A DNA stretch of 64,000 nucleotides from Branchiostoma floridae (lineage: Eukaryota > Chordata > Leptocardii > Amphioxiformes > Branchiostomatidae): NCBI RefSeq assembly GCF_000003815.2, contig NC_049981.1, positions 2,408,010 through 2,472,009 on the forward strand, read 5' to 3'. A program made the position numbers and the translations under genes. Shown here in pieces: positions 57,016-64,000 of the stretch (positions are counted from its first letter, which is position 1; the number at the start of each line of letters is the position of its first letter). Under the pieces are notes generated by a model. That model made no database searches. It saw nothing but the letters and a program-made list of their open reading frames with translations, and was not told the DNA's origin.

Positions 57016-59152
57016 GACTGATCCATTAAGTGGTTGGGGGGGGGGGGTGCAGGGTGAGAAATGTTGCCATATCCAGTGAAAATATAGAGAGCAGGACATG
57101 AGATATATTTGTACATATGTGTTTTGCAGGGCATGATGGGTGAGATGGCTCTGCTTATGACCTGTGACCTTTACAGCCCAGATGTGTACCTTGTTGTACA
57201 TTTTGCATGTACTCTGGCCGTGGTGTGGCTCTGCAGCCCTTCTTCACTGTCCTGTACTGCCAACTGTGATGTTGTGATGTACAGACTTGACCTGACCTGT
57301 CATCTGTATCTTAGTATACTTTCCGGGGAGCACACTTCACAGGAACACACTTTCTAGAAGAAACACTCAAAACATACACTACCAAACTTACCAAATTCAA
57401 AACATTTTTCTATATCACATTTTGTTGGAGAGTGAATTGAAATGAAAAACACGTAGAAAATTTGTAGGAAAACTGCTCATTAAGGAAAAAACCTGGTCTG
57501 AAAAGGATTCAGATTACACTTGTAAAGTGATTGGTCAGGTCAGGTCGGGCTATGAATTTGACACATTTGATTTTTGGCCTCCTGAAGATGCAGCTGAATT
57601 CGGAATTTTCCAGCCACCAGACCTTTTGTAGCAATGTGAGGGTCCAGTTGATTCATAAGTGGGACCGTTTTTGGCGATGCCACGGGGGCGGAGCCCTTTT
57701 GTTGTACGGGTGGTTTTGTTTAAGGTGCCTTTGTACTGACGTTTCAGGCCTCTACGAGGTCCTATCAACTGTGCCATATATGGATTGGGAGGGGTAGGTT
57801 TGTGGGTATATTGTATGATGGAATATACATGTATGTATCATTGCCAAATTCTACTGTATTCAATGAGGGGAAAATCTGTACACTGCCATATAAGGGAGCT
57901 GTTTGGAGAAGTGATTATCAGCATTTTTAAACCAGTTGGTTCAGTTGTTTCTTTTTTATTCTTTTTGTTTTGATCAGTGCCACCAACATGATTAAGTCAT
58001 GCAAATTTATTCCATGGTTCATTTTAGAATAAAAAGTTGCCAAGAGGAATAAAAGAGCTGGGGGGAAAACTTGCAGCCAACTAGATTCACCGTACACTCT
58101 ACCAGTACTGCTGCTTGCTTGTTTTCCCATGTGATTTGGTCATTTGGGAGCCACTGTAGACGCATGTTTGGGCCACCATAGGCACATATTTGGGCTACCA
58201 TAAATGCATTTTGGGTCTCTGGCTACATTTCAAGGTAACCTTAGACATGTTTTTGGTGCAAAAAAATTCTTCTACCCTTCTTTACTCCATCAGTGTTATT
58301 GTCAAGGTCAAAATTTCGCACAATGTTTTTTGAAGGTCAGCTGGACATTCATAGATTTTGGGGGTGTTCAATTGAGGGGGGGTGCTGTCAGTAGCAGACA
58401 GGCTAATTTTCAGTAACTGCAGATCCCCTTCTGTGGATTACATTGATCAGTGCACCACTTACATCCAGTCACTGCATAGTTCCTTCTTTTGTAACTTTGA
58501 TCATATGGAGTGAAACCATGAGGGGGGGGGGGGGGCTTTCTTGACAGCAGGGACAAGGGTAGGGAGGTCTATGCAATACTTGTGGGTATCACACCAGAGT
58601 GGGCTCACAGCTGAGGGTGTCACACCAGTGTGGGCTCAATGTTGAGGGTATCACACCAGTGTGGGCTCACAGCTGAGGGTATCACACCTGTGGCCTCACA
58701 GCTAAGGGTATCACACCATAGTTGGCTCGCAGCTGAACGTTTCACACCATTGTGCATTCACAGCTGACGGTATCACACCATTGTTCTGCATTGGGGCAGA
58801 TATTTTCTATTTTTGTCACTTTCTTGAGTTGTAAATGTTCATTTTATCTTTTGTGGTACAGGAGATGATTATGTACAGCGGGGTGGGGGACAGGAAGTTC
58901 CCCTAACTAGTACTAAAGTCTGTAGGTCATGTGTAGGTCTGTATGTAGAGCTAGCGGAAAATCTGCAATATATGATAGGGAACAAGTTGTGTTACATACA
59001 AACTGTTTTCATGTTGAAAATGTTCTTGTTTAAATCCTGTATAACTTTTGAGAGAAATACAACATATCTTGGAGGAAATATGCTCAACTTCAGCAATAAA
59101 AACTCTTTATATCACTTCAGATTTGACGTCTTTATTGTTTCACTCATTCAGA
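57016..59152 (+). other. Presumed 3' UTR of the CECR2-BCL9 gene
   Basis: Contains a poly-G run, a tandem repeat at about 58565-58790 (GAGGGTATCACACCAGTGTGGGCTCACAGCT-type units of about 31 bp) and AATAAA at 59095-59100 as the best poly(A) signal, 2.1 kb after the stop. Earlier AATAAAA strings occur near 58030 and 58050. Confidence 0.5.
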
Positions 59153-59488
59153 ACTCTCCAAGCAGAGGTTCGGGTTCATCTCCGGCTGATTTCTATGTCT
59201 TTTAGGGAATTTTTATCATCCTTTTTTATCAAAGTTGTTTTTGTGTGCTATAAGGATTGGGGTCAGGTAGCCTACAATACGATGGATATGTGCTTTGTAT
59301 GCAAACTGTATGTGTACCCAGGGTCCCCCTAAAAAGCAGCTCCTATGCCTCTGAGGGAGCAACCCTGAATAAAGAAAACAAAAACAGATACATAATAGAT
59401 TTTAAAAAAGGACAAGAGAAAACCTGATAAAAACACCTAAAAAATACTTGAAAAGCCAACTGGAGCCAAACCTCTGCTAGGAGTGTAC
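59153..59488. mobile_element. MITE with AGCAGAGGTT inverted ends
   Basis: Left CTCCAAGCAGAGGTTCGGGT and complement of the right end CTCCTAGCAGAGGTTTGGCT, continuing weakly inward. No frame. Confidence 0.6.
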
Positions 59489-60039
59489 TCCTGCTCAACA
59501 GACAGAATGATTCAGCCAGGCACACTCAAGGATATTCATCTTCCAAAGTCAACCATTCTTACCATCATGACACTGACTAGGTTTATATCATTAGCTTGGC
59601 TGTTTAAATGCAGCAGCCAGCGCTACCTGACTAGCCGAAGGCATAGTGTTAAACAGGGCGAGCTGAATCGCGTTCACAATAAAACACGTTCACCCTTGAT
59701 CCAGTTTCACACCAATCCACATTCGTATTCCATGTAATTCTGAAGTAAACTCAGGTCCAGTTTGTGCTCTGAATCACATTGTCATGCCAAATTCGAACCA
59801 TCTGCTGACAACAGCTCCCTCTACCGATCTGACATGTTAGTAATTGTTATCGTCGCCACATAAGGCCCTGTTACCATGGTAACTGTTTACTTGGCCAAAC
59901 GGGTGAACTCGTGTGAGTAATAAATGATTCATTAGCGCAAGGAGCTTTTATAATGTTCTGCATAACCGGTAAAACACCCACGTTGTACATTACATGTGAT
60001 CACTCTTTCAGGTATAAGCTGCTCATTCACACCTCTTCT

Positions 60040-60265
60040 TGTGTGGTGCTCCAGGTGTGGGTCTCCTCAAACACAGGACCTTCGGCTTAACGTCCGACCC
60101 GAAAGGCTCTCTCTAACCAAAGCGGCCATTTTCACTTGCTGTGTCGAGTTAGGGATTTGAAATAGGTGTAAAGCAGCTTTCCAGTCATCACTGGCACCTG
60201 CTAGGAATTCGAACCCATAACCTTTAGATTCCTAAGTCAACATCCTCATCACAAATTCGCCTTGC
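60040..60265 (-). mobile_element. tRNA-derived SINE, minus strand
   Basis: On the minus strand: a B-box-like GGTTATGGGTTCGAATTCC, then GTCGGACGTTAAGCCGAAGG and TCCTGTGTTTGAGGAG. The last string matches AGGTCCCGTGTTTGAG in the two + strand SINEs. Another tRNA-like B box (GTTCGAATCC) lies near 60838. Confidence 0.5.
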
Positions 60266-60269
60266 CACT

Positions 60270-61400
60270 GAGAGGTGCACATTTTCTCCTTGTTAATCAA
60301 TGTTTAAGCTAAGTTGTTTTTCACTCATATTTAGCTGGCATTTACCCGAACTTAGCTTGTGTATATGTGATAATGGAGGTGACGTCATTGGCGGGAAAGT
60401 TACCAAATGTGTTGGGAAGTTTGAAATGTCAAGAGGCGGTAATGCGATACAAGTGCTGTTAAGTTTTTGTTCCAACATTTGCATGTTGCTCGCCGTGCAC
60501 TTTGCATTTACGCAAAGGTGAACAATAGAATTTTGATTTGAGGCCAGTGGGTTGCTATTCTAGAAGGACACTGTATCGCTCTCCTTTCAAAACCTTTTAT
60601 CTCTCCAATTGAAGTCAAGTACCCATTCTTACACCTTGGTTGAGTGAGGAAAGTCTTGATCCCCATTGTTTGTTTTTCGTTATCTTTTTGTATTTTCATG
60701 CTTTGATGTAGTGTAGATGTAATTGTTTTACATTTGAATCAGTTTTTTATGCAAGGGCATAAAATAAAAAATGAATTAAAAGATAAGCATTAACACAAAA
60801 TGAAGCCTCAGATGTCCAAAATCGAAAGGTCACGTCGTTCGAATCCTGGCGGTCGGATATATGTTATGTCCATAGGAAACAAGGCGAGGTCGAGTTGGTG
60901 CTTTTCTAATGGGCTTGAGATTTGCTATAGAAACTAAGACGTTGATTTTGAAATCTAGTTATTAGACTCGTATATATTTTCAATTTCCTGCATGCGGTAA
61001 AAGTCTTTTCTGGAAGCTCCAACAGCAAAGTTTGAGCTCCTCGGCAACTCCAGCTCCAACGGCACCGAAGTTGCCTTGGAAACCGCCAATCACCGACCAC
61101 TCCTGAAGTTTCTCACCAACCAGCGCTCACCCTCCCGTGTTACGTCACAGGCTACACACACACACAGCTTGAAAAGAATAAAGTGAGTTCTGAAGGTGCA
61201 ACAGGTTGCTACGACGCCCAGGGCACTCCGGGGTCATGTGTCAACAGGTGTGACTCCGGTTCACCTGTGCAGCACACCTGAGGTTCCCACCTGCCGACAG
61301 GAAAGGTGTCTAAACACACCTGCCGTTCCCAACCTGCCGACAGGGGAGGTGTTTAAATCTGCGTGCAGGGGGAGAGGAGCGTCAGACGAAGCCGAGGAGT
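60270..61400. other. 5' flank of the neuropeptide gene
   Basis: No coding sequence found. A CRE-like TTACGTCA is at about 61140, followed by a short CA repeat. No clear TATA box. Confidence 0.4.
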
Positions 61401-61415
61401 CTTCCTGTCCTGACG

Positions 61416-61423
61416 TGACGTCA
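61416..61423. promoter_or_regulatory. Perfect CRE overlapping the neuropeptide start codon
   Basis: TGACGTCA, whose last A is the A of the ATG. CREs are common in peptide-hormone promoters, but this one would lie in transcribed sequence unless transcription starts very close. Confidence 0.3.
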
Positions 61424-63045
61424 TGATGATCCAAGTTGGTGTCGTGCTTGTACTGGTGGGGCTGCAGCTGGTGCAGGTAGGCGGAATGTCTCCTTAAGTC
61501 TTTACGTCTTAGATCTTAAGTCTTTACGTCTTAGACCTGCAGCTGGTGCAGGTAGGCTGAACGTCGTCTTACGTCTTTACGTCTTACATGTTAAGTCTTT
61601 ACGTCTTAGACCTACAGCTGGTGCATGTAGACTGAAAGTCTTCTTACGTCTTCCGTCGTAAGTCTTTACGTCTTAAATCTTCACGTCGTATGTGTTAGAC
61701 CTGCAGCAGGTGCAGGTAGGCAGGGCAGAATGTTTTCTTACGTCTTTACGGTCTTACGATTTAAGTCTTCAAGTTTGTACGTCCTAAGTCTTTACATGTT
61801 GAGGCAACTTGGAGCTGTACTTGTCCTGGTGGGGCTGCATCTGACGCAGTTAGGCAGGGCAGAGCGTTTTCGATAGTCAAGAACGAGCTGACTAAGGATA
61901 CAGTGAACGTTATCCAAACCTTTTGGATCTACCCAATTGTAACATGTAATATAACCTGCCGTTTCCTCCCCAGACCAGCCCGCTCCCCGTCCATCAACCC
62001 AGACAGCTTCCGGACAATCTGCGGGAGGAGCAAGGTAAGGAAAATCACTGCGATTCACTATTAGTATTACACGACAGTGACTTTATCATGTTCAGTCGGC
62101 TTTACACGTTGAAACTAATGTACTAGTGTTGATCTTTCTGCCAATTTATTTTAGTGACGCTAAAAAAGACTGATTTCAGGATGTTATTCAGTTACACAGC
62201 AGGTTGAATTGTCCTTGCATATAAATCACCGATATTGCTACACATGAGAGGAACATGTTTTAAACATTTCAGTTAAGCGTCGGCTTCAAGATCTCCAGGA
62301 GAACCTCGGCAACGGCTTTCCTAGAAAGCGACAATTCCAAGATCCCCAGGAGAACCTCGGCAACGGCTTTCCTGGAAAGCGACAATTCCAAGATCCCCAG
62401 GAGAACCTCGGCAACGGCTTTCCTGGCAAACGACAGTTTCAAGATCCCCAGGAGAGCCTCGGCAACGGCTTTCCTGGAAAGCGGCAGTTTCAAGATCCCC
62501 AGGAAAGCCTCGGCAACGGCTTTCCTGGAAAGCGACAGTTTCAGGATCTCCATGAGAACCTCGGTAACGGCTTTCCCGGCATACGGCAGTTTCAAGATCC
62601 CCAGGAGAGCCTCGGCAACGGCTTTCCCGGCAAACGGCAGGTTCAAGATCCCCAGGAGAGCCTCGGCAACGGCTTTCCCGGAAAGCGACAGTTTCAAGAT
62701 CCCCAGGAGAACCTCGGCAACGGCTTTCCTGGAAAGCGGCAATTTAAAGATCCCCAGGAGGACCTCGGCAACGGCTTTCCCGGCAAACGACAGTTTCATG
62801 ATCCCCAGGAGACCCTCGGCAACGGCTTTCCCGGCAAACGGCAGTTTCAAGATCCCCAGGAGAACCTCGGCAACGGCTTTCCCGGCAAACGGCAGGTTCA
62901 AGATCCCCAGGAGAACCTCGGCAATGGCTTTCCTGGAAAGCGGCAATTTAAAGATCCCCAGGAGGACTTCGGCAACGGCTTTCCCGGCAAACGGCAGTTT
63001 CAAGATCCCCAGGAGAGCCTCGGCAATGGCTTTCCTGGCAAGTAA
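61423..63045 (+). CDS. Multi-copy amidated neuropeptide precursor
   Basis: Three exons, 61423-61476, 61974-62034 and 62273-63045, join in frame (888 nt, 295 residues). Exon 1 is a signal-peptide core (MMIQVGVVLVLVGLQLVQ). Exon 2 gives a short spacer (TSPLPVHQPRQLPDNLREEQ). Exon 3 starts with VKR and then has 15 tandem 17-residue units, consensus QFQDPQENLGNGFPGKR, to the TAA. KR sites suit prohormone convertases; the Gly before KR is the amide donor; the N-terminal Gln can cyclise. The expected main product is pQFQDPQENLGNGFP-amide. Exon 3 contains no Met, which is why it is easy to overlook. Splice sites are CAG|GTAGG, TCCCCAG|A, CAAG|GTAAGG and CATTTCAG|T. I do not recognise the peptide; the NGF-x-amide end recalls NG-type deuterostome peptides, but no neurophysin domain is present. 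Confidence 0.92.
61480..61790 (+). repeat. Tandem repeat with copies of the signal exon's end
   Basis: GACCTGCAGCTGGTGCAGGT and variants at about 61535, 61608 and 61697 copy the last bases and donor of exon 1. They are spaced by TCTTACGTCTTTACGTCTTA repeats. Confidence 0.85.
61796..61849 (+). pseudogene. Dead duplicate of the neuropeptide signal-peptide exon
   Basis: An ATG opens exactly 18 codons (MLRQLGAVLVLVGLHLTQ) that align one for one with exon 1 (MMIQVGVVLVLVGLQLVQ) and end at CAG, but the donor is TT instead of GT (CAG|TTAGGC). The exon can thus not splice normally. Confidence 0.8.
62281..63042 (+). repeat. 51-bp tandem array encoding 15 peptides
   Basis: Units start at 62281 and every 51 bp. 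Variation: unit 1 begins RLQDL and ends PRKR (no Gly); unit 6 is QFQDLHENLGNGFPGIR (KR lost); units 8 and 13 begin QV; 10 and 14 QFKDPQED; 11 QFHDPQET; position 8 is N, S, D or T. The last unit ends GK then stop. GNGFP is invariant in all 15. Confidence 0.97.
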
Positions 63046-63600
63046 CCGCTTAAAAACCACAGGAAGGCGGCCGCAAAGGCTCCTTTCTTCCCTCACAATC
63101 GTTAGCCATGGTTGAAACCACTGTGAAGTCAAGGCAAGGTCTATCGCGCCACCTAGCGTGTAATGTAGATTTTGCATTCTCGTTCTGCTAACTTCTACAC
63201 TTCATTGGAACTGGAACAAAAGCAATGTAATAGGATCACTAGGCAGCTAAGTAGCTGGTATTGTGACCGCATACATATTTTGTACCAAAATGAACATAAC
63301 GTGTTGATAATTGAATAATACTAGCGGTAAACTTGAAGAAATGCTCCTTGTAAATCCCGCTCTGCACTTTGTACTGTGACTCCAAAAGTTGCTCACATCT
63401 CTAAACTTAGCCCCAACCCTATCCAGAACCCTAACCCTGACTCTAACCCTAAACTAATCCACAACCCCAACCCTAACTTCACGCACGCACGCGCATTCGC
63501 CTCACGTAGCCAAAAAATCTGGCTAAGCACAAAATTGGTTCCGTTATGGCAGTTTCTACTTCTTCACTTTCTCAGATGGGATGTAATAAAGCATGGCATG
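63046..63600 (+). terminator. 3' flank with AATAAA and telomere-like repeats
   Basis: AATAAA at 63595-63600 is a candidate poly(A) signal 550 bp after the stop. At about 63417-63480 degenerate CCCTAA repeats (AACCCTAACCCT, CTAACCCTAA, CCCAACCCTAA) form a short interstitial telomere-like tract. Confidence 0.4.
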
Positions 63601-63759
63601 AGCAGTGCTGGTACTGGTGGAAGTCTTCTGTTTGGCTCTGTGCGCAACGTTGTAGTATATAACAAAGTTAGGAGAGGTAGAAACGGATAGATATATAGAT
63701 ATCGATAGAGTAAGGAGCCGTTGGATAGAGATAGATAGACGGGGTTCAGATGTGTTTGT

Positions 63760-63862
63760 ATGTGAGTGAGTGAGTGTGTGTGTGTGTGCGTGTGTGTGTT
63801 TGTGTGTGTGTTTGTATTTGAATTCGTGTGTATGTGTGCCCGTGTTTTATGCCTGTGTGTGA

Positions 63863-63935
<73 letters not shown>
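63760..63935. repeat. (GT)n and (TC)n microsatellites
   Basis: An imperfect GT tract (about 63770-63815) followed by a long uninterrupted TC tract (about 63866-63924) and GT again. No gene. Confidence 0.95.
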
Positions 63936-63941
<6 letters not shown>

Positions 63942-64000
63942 CTTCAATCAACGTACTATGAAAATACTCAAACGAAAATCACATATAAATCTTAAACTTT

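Noticed and set aside
62552..63115. 187-codon + strand ORF (RRASATAFPANGSFKIP repeats)
   Set aside because: Alternate frame of the same 51-bp array; no signal peptide or dibasic pattern.
62269..63177. 302-codon minus-strand ORF with repeated LLGILKLPFAGKAVAE
   Set aside because: It is the antisense of the neuropeptide array; the + strand reading has signal exon, splice sites and processing signals, the minus reading has none.
1..64000. CRISPR arrays, operons, prokaryotic promoters or phage genes
   Set aside because: The sequence is a metazoan nuclear region; tandem repeats lack the spacer pattern of CRISPR.

Overview
This window is eukaryotic, multi-intron, and most likely from a cephalochordate (amphioxus, Branchiostoma). 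The reasons are the canonical GT-AG introns, a chordate-type BCL9 gene, a ROCO-family gene, CR1/L2-like LINE fragments, many TIR-flanked non-autonomous DNA elements, and a very high density of minisatellites that copy exon-intron boundaries. The species call is inference. All four gene models are on the + strand.

Layout. 1-2669: nested foldback transposons and a tRNA-derived SINE. 2670-11372: a giant intronless reading frame (two open segments in the same frame, separated by a pair of compensating 1-nt indels) for a roughly 2,900-residue protein. It carries Gln/Asp-rich decapeptide repeats, an SR-like tract, a 14-residue tandem array and six copies of a helical domain of about 120 residues that I do not recognise. 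11373-16900: 3' UTR, a 43-bp minisatellite, SINE, LINE and MITE debris. 16911-29349: a ROCO protein gene (ankyrin repeats, LRR, Roc GTPase, COR, then a Cys/His-rich tail with two NPF motifs and no kinase). 29350-32580: 3' UTR, a MITE and a 40-bp perfect inverted repeat. 32761-57015: a 15-exon gene whose phases are compatible from end to end. It joins a CECR2-like N-terminal (DDT/WHIM-type) module to a complete BCL9/Legless-like protein with HD1, HD2, an HD3-like helix and the conserved C-terminal LQYFP motif. 57016-61400: 3' UTR, a MITE and a minus-strand SINE. 61423-63045: a three-exon secreted precursor with 15 tandem 17-residue units, most ending Gly-Lys-Arg, i.e. a multi-copy amidated neuropeptide precursor. 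Its main exon has no Met, so start-codon-based ORF finding misses it, and the antisense and other-frame ORFs over it are shadows. 63046-64000: 3' flank, telomere-like and (GT)/(CT) microsatellites.

How it fits together. The genes look like unrelated neighbours, not an operon. The BCL9 gene belongs to Wnt/beta-catenin transcription; the ROCO protein is a signalling GTPase scaffold; the last gene is a peptide-hormone precursor. The shared feature is structural: at least eight exon boundaries in the three spliced genes have been tandemly copied into the adjoining intron, giving rows of decoy splice sites. The two best candidates for something undescribed are the neuropeptide precursor and the CECR2-BCL9 fusion. 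A third is the six-copy domain of the 2,900-residue protein.
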